The notes under the pieces: model-generated
What the model was told of the DNA's origin: nothing
Databases searched by the model: none
The model's input: only the letters and a program-made list of their open reading frames with translations
Program-made: the position numbers and the translations under genes
NCBI RefSeq assembly: GCF_900312975.1
Contig: NZ_LT990039.1
Location: 1,860,001 to 1,924,000, forward strand
Length of the DNA stretch: 64,000 nucleotides
Source: Massilistercora timonensis
GTDB taxonomy: Bacteria; Bacillota; Clostridia; Lachnospirales; Lachnospiraceae
Direction of reading: 5' to 3'
Shown: positions 24,714 through 34,060 of the stretch, in pieces
Layout: every line of letters begins with the position of its first letter
Numbering within the stretch: position 1 is the first letter of the stretch

Positions 24714-25424
24714 ATGAAAGTATTGGTGATCCCGGATGTCCATCTGAAGCCGTGGATGTTTGAACGGGCGGAAGAAATCATGAAAAAGGGAATGGCAGAA
24801 CGGGCGGTGTGTCTGATGGACATTCCGGATGACTGGAATCAGGAGTATAACCTGGAATTATACCGGAATACCTTTGACGCCGTGATCGCATTTGCCAAAA
24901 GATATCCGGATACCCTCTGGTGTTACGGCAACCATGACCTGAGTTATCTGTGGAATAAACGGGAGAGCGGCTACAGCCCGGCGGCTGCATATACGGTGGC
25001 GAAGAAGCTGGATGAACTGGCGTGCGCGCTGCCGGAGGGGAACGAGATCCGCTACGTCCAGAAGATCGACCAGGTCCTCTTCTGCCACGGAGGGATCCTG
25101 GATTATTTTGTAAGAAATGCTGTGTCTTCCGCAAACTATGACGATGTGGACGAGGTGGTCAGGACGCTCAATGGCCTGTCCTGGGAATACATGTGGAACA
25201 ATTTCTCCCCCATATGGTACCGGCCCCAGGAATCAGCGGAGCGGATGTACAAGCCCAAAGAGCTTCTGCAGGTAGTGGGCCATACCCTGGTGGAGCGGAT
25301 AGGACGGGAGTGGAATGTGCTGTCCTGCGATGTATTTTCCACCCACAGAGACGGAACGCCGGTGGGGACGGAGGAGTTCCTGGTGGTGGATACGGAGAGC
25401 TGGGAGTATGAAGGCGTGAAATAA
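24714..25424 (+). CDS. Calcineurin-like metallophosphoesterase
   Basis: The 236 residues contain the metal-binding blocks of the family: IPDVHLKPW, a variant second block (MDIPDDW in place of GDxxD), YGNHD, FCHGG and VGHT. Two metal ions are therefore probably bound. The substrate is unknown; protein phosphatases of this type are common in gut Firmicutes. It is the last GC-rich gene before the island. Confidence 0.88.
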   Translation: MKVLVIPDVHLKPWMFERAEEIMKKGMAERAVCLMDIPDDWNQEYNLELYRNTFDAVIAFAKRYPDTLWCYGNHDLSYLWNKRESGYSPAAAYTVAKKLDELACALPEGNEIRYVQKIDQVLFCHGGILDYFVRNAVSSANYDDVDEVVRTLNGLSWEYMWNNFSPIWYRPQESAERMYKPKELLQVVGHTLVERIGREWNVLSCDVFSTHRDGTPVGTEEFLVVDTESWEYEGVK

Positions 25425-26147
25425 AGGGGACGAGAGTAATATTTGGAAGTCGCGTTGAAAAGGAGGATTATTGTAAATATTGTTTGAAAGGATGTGGTTT
25501 GGCAAAACTATTTATTGCATATTACGTGGCTCGTTTGGAGGTATGGTGTCAGATCCTGGAAATTGTTGTTTTATAAGTGGGTTGTGTTTTTTTCTTTGCC
25601 TGGGCGTGCCCAAAATCGTTATTTTATCTTAGTAAAATGGTGTAGTAAAATAGCTACAAATGATGTGGAAATAAAGGGAACTAAGAGCTGGTGAAAAGGA
25701 GGAGGATTTGATAAAATAACATATATATAGTTTTGGGGTTGAGAGAGAAGATTTAAATTTGGGAACGTGATATAGTTGTTTAAAGGCAATATAAAACGTT
25801 AATATATTTATAAAAAAATTTTTTAGTTGTGCAGAGAATATTAATAAGGGATTTCGCCTTCACTGGATATATGTTTTGGATGAAGGTGATTTGAGGTTAA
25901 GTAAGACTATTTTAAGCAGGAGTAAAATTAAAAAACTTAGATTAGGAATGTATCGAAAAATATGAAAAAAATTTTTAATATAGTTAATGAAAAGGAATTT
26001 CGAAACTGTCAATCTAATATATAAAAAAATGGACAAGGCAAGATGTCGATAAAAATTATATCAGAGTTAAATATTCACGAGTTGCTTTCGAAGCTTGGAT
26101 GAGTATTTGCAGTATGTAATTGTTAACATGAAACGAAAGGGGAAGCA
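25425..26147. other. AT-rich gap at the left edge of the defence island
   Basis: About 720 bp without a convincing gene. Base composition shifts abruptly from GC-rich to strongly AT-rich after the phosphoesterase stop. A 66-codon frame at 25494 has no ribosome site and no recognisable composition. I see no tRNA, integrase or clear direct repeat that would mark an attachment site. Confidence 0.6.
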
Positions 26148-27179
26148 ATGGATATTGACACAGTAAAAAAGATAATTCAGGAATTCTTCCAAGAAGGAAC
26201 AGTTACAATTGTTGGTTCTGGACTTTCGTTGGCTGAGGGAATACCTGGCATGGTTGAATTGGCAGAGGAGTTACAGCGTCAAATTCCTACATTATTAGTA
26301 GAATCTGATGATGTAAATAATTGGAGAAAAATTGAAAGTGACTTAACAAGCGGTATTGGATTAGAAGAAGCATTACATAATACTAAGCCAAACTTACACG
26401 TCGAAGAATTCATTAGAAAGATAACAGCACGATTTATTGGTGAAGCAGATAATAAGGTTTTTAATGATATTCTAACTGGTGAAAAACAACTTAGATTTTC
26501 AGAATATTTAAGACAATTTAATATAAGAGGACAAGGAATGACGGTTATTACGACAAATTATGATCGATTGATTGAATATGCATGTGAAGCCAATGGCATA
26601 ATGGCTGACACGCTCTTTACCGGCAAGTACATAGCTAGTTATAAACCGAAACAAAGTAAGTACGCAGCTTGTATAGGGACTCAAAGAAAGAATAGTAGGG
26701 GGGTAAAATTGGAGTTTTCTCCAAGAGTTACTGTATTAAAACCTCATGGTTGTTTAAGTTGGCATTTAATAAAGGATGTTCCGTATTCAATACCTAATTA
26801 TATTATGGAGAATAGTTTGATTATTACTCCTGGTTTAAATAAGTATCGTGAAGGATATAGTGTTCCATTCGATACACATCGATCACGCGCAAATGACGAA
26901 ATTGATAAAGCACAGAGATATATCATTATTGGTTATGGATTTGGAGACGATCATTTAGAAACCCATCTGATACAACAGTTAAAAGCTGGGAAGCCAACAC
27001 TAATTTTTACGTATTCGTTGTCAGAAAAGGCAAAATGTCTGGTTGAGGGATGTAGGGGTATAACTGCATTTTGTCATGCGAACAGTAATGATACGAAAGT
27101 GTTGAATTCGAGTGATGAAGTTGTTTTTGAAGAAACTAATTTGTGGGATTTACATGAAATGATTAAGGAGGTATTTTAA
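26148..27179 (+). CDS. SIR2-domain protein of a SIR2-HerA defence pair
   Basis: The 343 residues show an NAD-binding SIR2-like fold: IVGSGLSLAEGIPGM (21-35), TTNYDRLIEYA (135-145, with N137), LKPHGCLSWH (197-206, with H200) and GYGFGDDH near 264. SIR2 domains in phage defence deplete NAD+; this one lacks zinc-ribbon cysteines of deacetylase sirtuins, so NADase is the better reading. AAACGAAAGGGGAAGC precedes the ATG. Its TAA shares one base with the HerA ATG, and HerA-SIR2 complexes are known antiphage systems. Confidence 0.88.
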   Translation: MDIDTVKKIIQEFFQEGTVTIVGSGLSLAEGIPGMVELAEELQRQIPTLLVESDDVNNWRKIESDLTSGIGLEEALHNTKPNLHVEEFIRKITARFIGEADNKVFNDILTGEKQLRFSEYLRQFNIRGQGMTVITTNYDRLIEYACEANGIMADTLFTGKYIASYKPKQSKYAACIGTQRKNSRGVKLEFSPRVTVLKPHGCLSWHLIKDVPYSIPNYIMENSLIITPGLNKYREGYSVPFDTHRSRANDEIDKAQRYIIIGYGFGDDHLETHLIQQLKAGKPTLIFTYSLSEKAKCLVEGCRGITAFCHANSNDTKVLNSSDEVVFEETNLWDLHEMIKEVF

Positions 27180-28918
27180 TGGTAAATTTGTTGAATTTTT
27201 CGGAAAATGATTTATTGGGAAGCGTAACGCATGTTGATACAGAACAAATTATAATTGAAATTGTAAATGGAGCGATAATGAACAAGATTTGTGTGGGAAA
27301 TCTTGTCGCAATAGAAACATCAAAACAGCATGAGAAATTAATTGCACTCATTGATAAGGTGACTAGAAAATATGTAGAGAACTATGCAGATGAAGATGAT
27401 GAGATTGATGAATTGATGATATCATCGGCTGACTATATAAAAGTAAGTATAATAGGGACGTATCATTCTGTATATGGATCTATACATGATTTGTTTAAAA
27501 GAGGTGTTGAAATTTTTCCACAAATAGAAAGCAAGTGTTATGGGATTTCGGGACAAAATCTTCAAAATTTTATGAACATTTTAGGAAAAGACATTGATGA
27601 AGACAAACGTTTGAAAATAGGTTCTTTTATGATGGACAAAGATGCTGAAGCAATACTCGATGGTAATAAATTTTTTCAGCGTCATGCAGCGGTTTTGGGG
27701 AGTACTGGTTCTGGAAAGAGTTGGTGCGTGGCAAATATATTAGAAAAAGCAAGCAAGTTAAAATATGCTAATATTATCGTGTTCGATATGCATGGAGAAT
27801 ATAAAAGTTTAACGGAGGGAACAGATGCAATTGCTCAATATTTTAGGATTGCAGGTCCTGGCGATTTAGAGATGACAAGCGATGATGTTCTGTTTTTGCC
27901 CTATTGGTTACTTAATCGTGAAGAACTTTTATCAATGATTTTAGATAGGAGCGATTCAAATGCTCCAAATCAGGCATCTCGGTTTACGTTACACATTCGT
28001 AGTTTGAAGGAAGCTACGTTAATTAATGAGGAAAGAAAAGAAACGTTGAAAACATTTACGGTAGATTCGCCGATTCCATTTTTGATGGCAGATTTAGTGG
28101 AAAGGTTAAAAGATGATGATACCAGAAAGGGTAAGGGGAAAAATGGACCGATTAAGGGAGAGTGGGAAGGTAAGTTAACACGTTTCATTTCCAGATTAGA
28201 GACTAAGGCAGCTGATAAAACTTATGGATTTATGTTTCAGCCCTCAGATGAGATTCAAACGTATAGTTGGTTGGCAAAGATGACTTGTCGTTTATTGGGG
28301 TATCGAGATGGTCAAAAAGGAATTAAGATAATTGATTTCTCGGAAGTGCCGTCTGATGTTTTACCTGTTGTAACAGGAACATTAGCGAGGTTGTTATATG
28401 ATGTTCAGTTTTGGATGAATCCACAAAAGCGGACGCCATTTACGATTGTTTGTGACGAAGCACATTTATATTTACCTTTAAAAGAGGAGGCTGATTCAAT
28501 TCAAAAGCAAGCATTATATAATTTCGAACGAATAGCAAAAGAAGGAAGAAAGTATGGGGTATCAATTTTGGCGGTTAGTCAGAGACCAGCGGATGTGAGT
28601 AAAACTATATTAAGCCAGTGTAATAATTTTGTAGTACTACGTTTAACAAATGAAAGAGATAAAAGTGTAATTAAAAATTTGTTGCCGGATTCATTAAAAA
28701 GTACAATAGAATTTTTACCATTGCTTGATGTGGGGGAAGCACTTGTTGTTGGAGATGCAATACTTTTACCTAGTAAAATAGTATTGGATAAACCGTTAGA
28801 GTCGCATAGACCAGTTAGTGCAACTAAAGATTTCTGGGATGAATGGGATAGTAACGAACCAGACAATGCGGCAATCAATGAAGCAATAGAAGCACTGCGT
28901 AAACAATGCAGAATTTGA
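27179..28918 (+). CDS. HerA-family ATPase (helicase/translocase)
   Basis: A 579-residue HerA/FtsK-like ATPase: N-terminal HAS-barrel-like region, Walker A LGSTGSGKSW (about 173-182), Walker B IVCDEAHLYLP (about 423-433), and the motif ISILAVSQRPADVSKTILSQC. AAGGAGGT lies inside the end of the SIR2 gene, and the one-base overlap indicates coupled translation. HerA normally forms a hexamer that assembles with SIR2. Both genes share the low GC of the island. Confidence 0.9.
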   Translation: MVNLLNFSENDLLGSVTHVDTEQIIIEIVNGAIMNKICVGNLVAIETSKQHEKLIALIDKVTRKYVENYADEDDEIDELMISSADYIKVSIIGTYHSVYGSIHDLFKRGVEIFPQIESKCYGISGQNLQNFMNILGKDIDEDKRLKIGSFMMDKDAEAILDGNKFFQRHAAVLGSTGSGKSWCVANILEKASKLKYANIIVFDMHGEYKSLTEGTDAIAQYFRIAGPGDLEMTSDDVLFLPYWLLNREELLSMILDRSDSNAPNQASRFTLHIRSLKEATLINEERKETLKTFTVDSPIPFLMADLVERLKDDDTRKGKGKNGPIKGEWEGKLTRFISRLETKAADKTYGFMFQPSDEIQTYSWLAKMTCRLLGYRDGQKGIKIIDFSEVPSDVLPVVTGTLARLLYDVQFWMNPQKRTPFTIVCDEAHLYLPLKEEADSIQKQALYNFERIAKEGRKYGVSILAVSQRPADVSKTILSQCNNFVVLRLTNERDKSVIKNLLPDSLKSTIEFLPLLDVGEALVVGDAILLPSKIVLDKPLESHRPVSATKDFWDEWDSNEPDNAAINEAIEALRKQCRI

Positions 28919-28931
28919 GTAGGAAAGAGAA

Positions 28932-29224
28932 ATGGTTGATTCACATGATAGTTTATAGAAACCGGTTGCTAATTTTGTAAATGGGAAATTGTATGACATT
29001 TATGGTAGGAATATTGATCATTTTTTGTCTGAATATTTATTGATATGCATAGACGTTATTTAAGGGGAAAAGTAGATGGGAAGTGTTTGATATATAAGAA
29101 TAATTCATCATATAAATCAATATGTTATGGTTCGTATAGAAACGATGGGAATATTGGAAGTTTTGGGAATTACGGAAATATTGTCGGTTCTTTCTATATA
29201 GGCTATGTAGATGTGAAAATTTGA
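28932..29224 (+). pseudogene. Decayed small gene with glycine-rich beta repeats
   Basis: A frame opens at ATG 28932 after AGGAAAGAGA, meets TAG at 28956-28958, and continues in frame as KPVANFVNGKLYDIYGRNID. After a frameshift near 29035-29048 a second frame carries on to TGA at 29222-29224 with KCLIYKNNSSYKS and NIGSFGNYGNIVGSF. The joined sequence has repeated G-x-x-(I/V)-G units, resembling small 'beta-flower' proteins, a low-confidence family call. The two lesions suggest a dead gene between the HerA pair and the restriction enzyme. A 59-codon second-half frame (from 29045) could still be translated. Confidence 0.45.
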
Positions 29225-29452
29225 TGATTTGATACTGGCATAATATATGTTAAGTATAAGAAATATAAAAAATTTAAAAAAGTATTTTGAGGAGAATTTG
29301 TACTAAAGAGCGAATGTGAGATATATTTTTTGAACAAGATTTATAGAAAGAAACTAAACCATATAAATATATGAATGATGAAAAAATATAATTAAAAGAG
29401 TAAATGATTTAGAGATGTTAAAGGTATTTAAATAAAAGGAAGACGGAAAAAT

Positions 29453-32257
29453 ATGAATGATGTAAAAAGAAAAGCAGAAGAATTTGTGAGTAGATGGCGA
29501 GGTAAAGGGAATGAGAAACAAGAATCTCAAAAATTTTGGCTAGATTTATTGGGAAATGTATTTGAGATACCTTTACCTACAGAATATATTGATTTTGAAC
29601 GCCCGGTAATGTTAGACCATACATCATTTATAGATGGTTATATTAAAGATGTAAAAGTTTTAATAGAACAAAAAAGTGCTAAAATTGATTTACATAAGGT
29701 AATAAAGCAGTCAAATGGTGAACTTTTGACTGCTTGGGAACAAGCCAAACGTTATATGGTCAATATGCCGGTGGATGAACATCCGCGGTATATTATTATA
29801 TGTAATTTTCGTAGTTTTCATATATATGATATGAATGATGTGGGGAGCGATCCTTCTATTGTAAATTTAGAAGATTTACCACTAGAGTATAACAGATTGA
29901 ATGTTTTAATGGTTGGAGAAAATCCTCATATACAAAAGGAGGAACAATTATCAGAGCAAGCCGGTGCCCTTGTTGGGAGAATATATGATGCTCTTTTAGA
30001 AAGGTATACTGATAAAAATGATCCACATACATTGAGAAGTTTAAATATGCTATGTGTTCGGTTTGTGTTTTGTCTATATGCTGAGGATGCTGGACTTTTT
30101 GGGAAGAAAAGCGCATTTCATGATTATATGGAACAGTTTCCGGCAAAATTATGGCATAGTCAGATTAAAGAACTGTTTAAGATATTAAATCAAAAACCTG
30201 AGGAAAGAGATAAATATATTGATGAGGAACTAGCAGCATTTCCATATGTCAATGGTGGGTTGTTTAGTGATGTTGATATTGAAATACCAAGTTTTTCAGA
30301 AGAACTTGTAAGATTGATATTGGATGAGGCGTCTTTGGGATTTAATTGGTCTGAAATAAGTCCTACTATTTTTGGCGCAGTTTTTGAAGCTACGTTAAAT
30401 CCGACAACAAGGCGGTCGGGCGGGATGCATTATACTTCTATTTCTAATATTCATAAAGTGATTAATCCACTTTTCTTGGATGATTTAAGACAAGAATTTG
30501 AAGAAATAAAGAAACGACCAAAATCAGATGGCTGGAGAACAAAATATTTAAAAGCTTTTCAAGAAAAATTGTCTCACATGAAGTTTTTGGATCCTGCTTG
30601 TGGATCGGGGAATTTTTTGACGGAAACATATCTTTCATTAAGAAGACTGGAAAACTCTGTTATTAGAGAATTAAATGATGAGATTATGACCGGGCAGTTA
30701 CGTTTGGCAGTAGATACACAAGCGCTGCAGAATATAAAAGTTTCTATTATGCAATTTTATGGAATAGAAATAAATGATTTTGCTGTAACGGTAGCTAAAA
30801 CCGCTTTATGGATTGCTGAAAGTCAAATGTTGGAACAGACCGAAGAAATAATTGGAGAAAAATTAAATTTCTTTCCTTTGCAAACAAATTTGAATATAAT
30901 AGAAAGAAACGCTTTAACGGTTGATTGGAATGACATTATTAAAAATACTTCTGTTAATTATATTATGGGGAATCCCCCCTTTATTGGAGCGCGACAAATG
31001 GATCCCGATTCTCCGCAAAAAAAAGACATAAAAAGAATATTTGATGGGGTAGATCAATCCTGGGATTTGGACTATGTATGTTGCTGGTATATGAAAGCAT
31101 TTAAATATATGACAAATACTTGTCGCGCAGCTTTTATATCTACGGATAGTATTACTTCTGGTGTACAAGCCGCTATTTTACAGAAGGTAATGAAAGAACA
31201 GGAATGTAAACTTGATTTTGCATATGAGTCATTTAAATGGACAAACGATACTAGCCAATCAGCGCAGGTCTTTTGCGTAGTAATAGGTTTTTCGAAAGCA
31301 ACTCATACAGTCGAGGCTGAGAAGTATGTATATAGAGCTGATGGCACGTGTTACAAAACACCTAATATTAACTGGGCTTTACGACAAGAGGAGGTTGTGA
31401 TTTCATCGAGAAGAACACCAATTTGTAATGTGCCACAAATGGTTAATGGAAATATGGAGAGAGGGGGAGTAAATCTAATTTTGGAAGAAGGTGAAAAAGA
31501 TGAAATTTTAAAGAAAGAGCCTTCTTTGAAAAAATATATAAAGCCATTTTTTGGAACAAATGAACTTATGGGACATAAAAAAAGATATTGCATTTGGCTT
31601 GTAAATGCAGATTATGCAGATATTGTTAATTCTAAAATACTTATGGAACGAGTTGAAAAAGTAAGAAAACATAGACTTGAATCAAAAGCAAAAACAACAC
31701 GTCAATATGCTGCTGATCCTACGGTATTTGCTCAGAGACCGCAGCCAGAAGGATGTGATTTTATTATAGTCCCAAGAGTTACAAGTAAATCCAAATACTT
31801 ACCAATGGCATTTATGAAGAGTGGTATCATTGTAAGCGATAAGGCTCATTTAATTCCAAATGCAACGTTATACCATTTTGGGATTTTAGTATCTAGAGTA
31901 CATGAACTTTGGACAGATTCTATTAGTATGAAAATGGGAGAAGGGTATAGTTATTCCAAGGAATTGGTATATAATAATTTTCCATGGCCTGAGAATCCTA
32001 CAAAAGATCAAATTACAAATATTGAAAAAACAGCTGCTGAAATTTTGAGAGTGCGTGAGTCACTTAGTTCGCTAACTTTAAAGCAGATGTATGGAAAAAT
32101 AATACCGCCAGAATTATTAAAAGCACACATGGAAAATGATAAAGCTGTACTTCGAGCCTACGGTTTTATAAAGCGTGATTCGGATGGAAAACGTCATTGG
32201 ATGTCAGAGGATGAAGTGGTTTCTGCGTTAATAAAAATGTATGAAGAGTTAAGATAA
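29453..32257 (+). CDS. MmeI-like single-chain restriction-modification enzyme (type IIL/IIG)
   Basis: The 934-residue protein combines nuclease and methyltransferase. Near the N-terminus a PD-(D/E)xK-like site is visible: D61 and E72-Q-K74 in DVKVLIEQKSAK. The N6-adenine methyltransferase motifs follow: FLDPACGSGNF (378-388) and GNPPF (506-510). The C-terminal third should hold the target recognition domain (for example FFGTNELMGHKKRYCIWLVN). Length and order match MmeI-family enzymes, which cut about 20 bp from their site and need no separate subunit. Ribosome site AAAAGGAAGACGG precedes the ATG. Codon use is AT-rich like the SIR2-HerA genes. Confidence 0.87.
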   Translation: MNDVKRKAEEFVSRWRGKGNEKQESQKFWLDLLGNVFEIPLPTEYIDFERPVMLDHTSFIDGYIKDVKVLIEQKSAKIDLHKVIKQSNGELLTAWEQAKRYMVNMPVDEHPRYIIICNFRSFHIYDMNDVGSDPSIVNLEDLPLEYNRLNVLMVGENPHIQKEEQLSEQAGALVGRIYDALLERYTDKNDPHTLRSLNMLCVRFVFCLYAEDAGLFGKKSAFHDYMEQFPAKLWHSQIKELFKILNQKPEERDKYIDEELAAFPYVNGGLFSDVDIEIPSFSEELVRLILDEASLGFNWSEISPTIFGAVFEATLNPTTRRSGGMHYTSISNIHKVINPLFLDDLRQEFEEIKKRPKSDGWRTKYLKAFQEKLSHMKFLDPACGSGNFLTETYLSLRRLENSVIRELNDEIMTGQLRLAVDTQALQNIKVSIMQFYGIEINDFAVTVAKTALWIAESQMLEQTEEIIGEKLNFFPLQTNLNIIERNALTVDWNDIIKNTSVNYIMGNPPFIGARQMDPDSPQKKDIKRIFDGVDQSWDLDYVCCWYMKAFKYMTNTCRAAFISTDSITSGVQAAILQKVMKEQECKLDFAYESFKWTNDTSQSAQVFCVVIGFSKATHTVEAEKYVYRADGTCYKTPNINWALRQEEVVISSRRTPICNVPQMVNGNMERGGVNLILEEGEKDEILKKEPSLKKYIKPFFGTNELMGHKKRYCIWLVNADYADIVNSKILMERVEKVRKHRLESKAKTTRQYAADPTVFAQRPQPEGCDFIIVPRVTSKSKYLPMAFMKSGIIVSDKAHLIPNATLYHFGILVSRVHELWTDSISMKMGEGYSYSKELVYNNFPWPENPTKDQITNIEKTAAEILRVRESLSSLTLKQMYGKIIPPELLKAHMENDKAVLRAYGFIKRDSDGKRHWMSEDEVVSALIKMYEELR

Positions 32258-32502
32258 AACAAAGAGAACAGTAAGAGCGTTTTTGATATGGAATAAAATT
32301 ACTTTATCGGAGATATAAGTGGATAAGGATATAATTTCTAGATTTTAAAGAATATGATGTCCATACGTCATTTTTTATTCCATTGGTAAGGAATATTGAA
32401 AAACATATACATTAAGAGAAAGTTTATCAAGTAAAGTGTGTAAATTTTGGATTATTATAGATGGTATAACCTTTCAATTACATATGCAGAAGGAGAAAAT
32501 AA
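32258..32502. other. AT-rich spacer before the helicase gene
   Basis: About 245 bp with no reading frame of note. GC content rises again at the following gene, so the right edge of the AT-rich block is close to 32500. Confidence 0.5.
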
Positions 32503-33118
32503 TTGACTACTTTCCACGATAATCTACTCAGAGAAGGCTTCACAACTGCATACTTGGACAGGACATACCCGTCTAATCTTGCCTACAAGCCCCAGTTCAT
32601 TTCCAACAATTACAAGGAAGGGCGCAAGGTTCTCTCATCCATTGAGGATGAGCTCCTGTCATGCAAAGAATTCTTTATCAGTGTTGCGTTTATTACGATG
32701 GGCGGTATTACGCCGCTCCTTCAGACGCTGAAGGAGTTGGAAAGGCGTGGCATACCGGGGAAGATTCTTACAACGGATTATCAGAATTTCAGTGAACCGA
32801 GAGCTTTGCGGAAGCTGGCGGAGCTAAGTAATATTACGCTGAAAATGTACCGGACAGATGAGGCGCAGGAAGGCTTTCATACGAAGGGATACATTTTCAA
32901 AAATGAAGAACTTTATCGGATCATTGTTGGCAGTTCCAATCTGACCTTAAGTGCGCTGACGAAGAACCGGGAATGGAATACGAAGGTCGTTTCTACGGAT
33001 CAGGGCGAATATGCTTCTGACCTGATGACGGAATTTACAGATCTTTGGAATTCAGAGTATGCAGTTGCATTTGAGGACTTCATTGACGAATATGCGCTCA
33101 ACTATCGGATTATCCGGA
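32503..33118 (+). pseudogene. 5' part of a PLD-helicase-DUF3427 gene interrupted by IS21-family element
   Basis: A TTG start at 32503 follows AGAAGGAGAAAA. The first 205 codons encode a phospholipase-D-like nuclease domain with HTKGYIF (H-x-K) and GSSNLT motifs. The frame then enters the insertion element and stops at 33150 after 11 foreign residues. Joining position 33118 to 35874 (element plus one 8-bp target copy removed) restores IIRKQRKIAKEAQV in frame with the helicase part. The intact gene would encode roughly 980 residues. Confidence 0.85.
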
Positions 33119-33149
33119 TGCAAATGTCAAGCACTTTTTTACTTTGTTA

Positions 33150-33256
33150 GGTAAGATGTTTTTTACATCGTATGGTAAGGAGTTTTTTATATACCATGGT
33201 AAGCAGATCTTTACATCGCAAGGTAAGCACCTTTTTACACGGTATGGTAAGCAGAC
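33150..33256. repeat. Left-end 24-bp repeat array of the IS21-family element
   Basis: GGTAAG recurs at 33150, 33174, 33198, 33222 and 33246, exactly 24 bp apart, each followed by a variable pair and a TTTTTACA-like core. These are the multiple terminal repeats that IS21-family transposases bind. Confidence 0.85.
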
Positions 33257-33268
33257 TTTGTCATCTGC

Positions 33269-34060
33269 TCAACCCTGTGGATAAAGATCCGGGTGTTTCA
33301 GCCGATAAGATTCTCCCCTGAAAGAATAACACTTTGCATGGTGGAGGATCCGGTCCAGCATGGCAGTTGTAAGCACTGGATCCCCCATCATCTCTGCCCA
33401 GTCAACGATCTCCTTATTGGTGGTAAAGATGATGGAGCTGGTTTCATAGGTGTCGCTGATAAAGGTAAAAAAGCGGTTCGCCTGTCCACGGCTGATTGGT
33501 GTGTAACCGATCTCATCAATAATGACAAGCTGTGCCTTTCGGATATTTTTCAGGCGGAATCCTGCAGCCCGCTCAGTTTCTGCAGTATCGAGGATACGGA
33601 TCAGGTTCGTCATCTTTTCAAAACATACCGTATAACCGCTGTTGACAGCCTGCAGGCCCAGACCGCAGGCTACCATGGTCTTGCCGAGGCCCGGAGGCCC
33701 GGCAAAGACAAGGTTTCCACAGTTGTCCAGCCAGGATAATTCCTTCAGGACAGTAAGCTGTGCCTGAGTGATCCCGGATTCCAGTTCCTCAGGATCGAAT
33801 TCTTCCAGAGGGCGGATGTTTGGCGGGAAATGCGCTGCGGAGTAGTTTCGCTTCCTGCGCCGCTCATTCCGGCCCTTTACTTCCGTTTCCAGGACTGCCA
33901 GGAGAAACTCCCTACAGGATGAATCCTGTAGATCTGCCGTCTCCAGAAGATCCGGGAGCATACGGGCCGCATGTTTCAGAGTGAAGGTCTCCAGCAGCGC
34001 AGTAAGCCGCTGTACCGGGATATGGCTGGTATCCATGCTTTTTAAGATCTCGCGGTTCAC
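33269..34060 (-). CDS. istB: IS21-family helper ATPase IstB
   Basis: AAA+ ATPase that works with IstA in target capture. The 263 residues contain Walker A AGPPGLGKTMVACGL (about 119-133), Walker B VIIDEIGYTPIS and the sensor TTNKE. The start overlaps the end of istA by 4 bp (ATGA-type), as usual in IS21 elements. Confidence 0.94.
   Translation of the reverse strand: MNREILKSMDTSHIPVQRLTALLETFTLKHAARMLPDLLETADLQDSSCREFLLAVLETEVKGRNERRRKRNYSAAHFPPNIRPLEEFDPEELESGITQAQLTVLKELSWLDNCGNLVFAGPPGLGKTMVACGLGLQAVNSGYTVCFEKMTNLIRILDTAETERAAGFRLKNIRKAQLVIIDEIGYTPISRGQANRFFTFISDTYETSSIIFTTNKEIVDWAEMMGDPVLTTAMLDRILHHAKCYSFRGESYRLKHPDLYPQG

Noticed and set aside
25494-25694. 66-codon frame in the AT-rich gap
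   Set aside because: No ribosome site, odd composition and no recognisable pattern.
28993-29043. 16-residue hydrophobic peptide (MTFMVGILIIFCLNIY), type I toxin-like
   Set aside because: It lies out of frame within the decayed repeat gene, and no antisense RNA promoter or ribosome site supports it.
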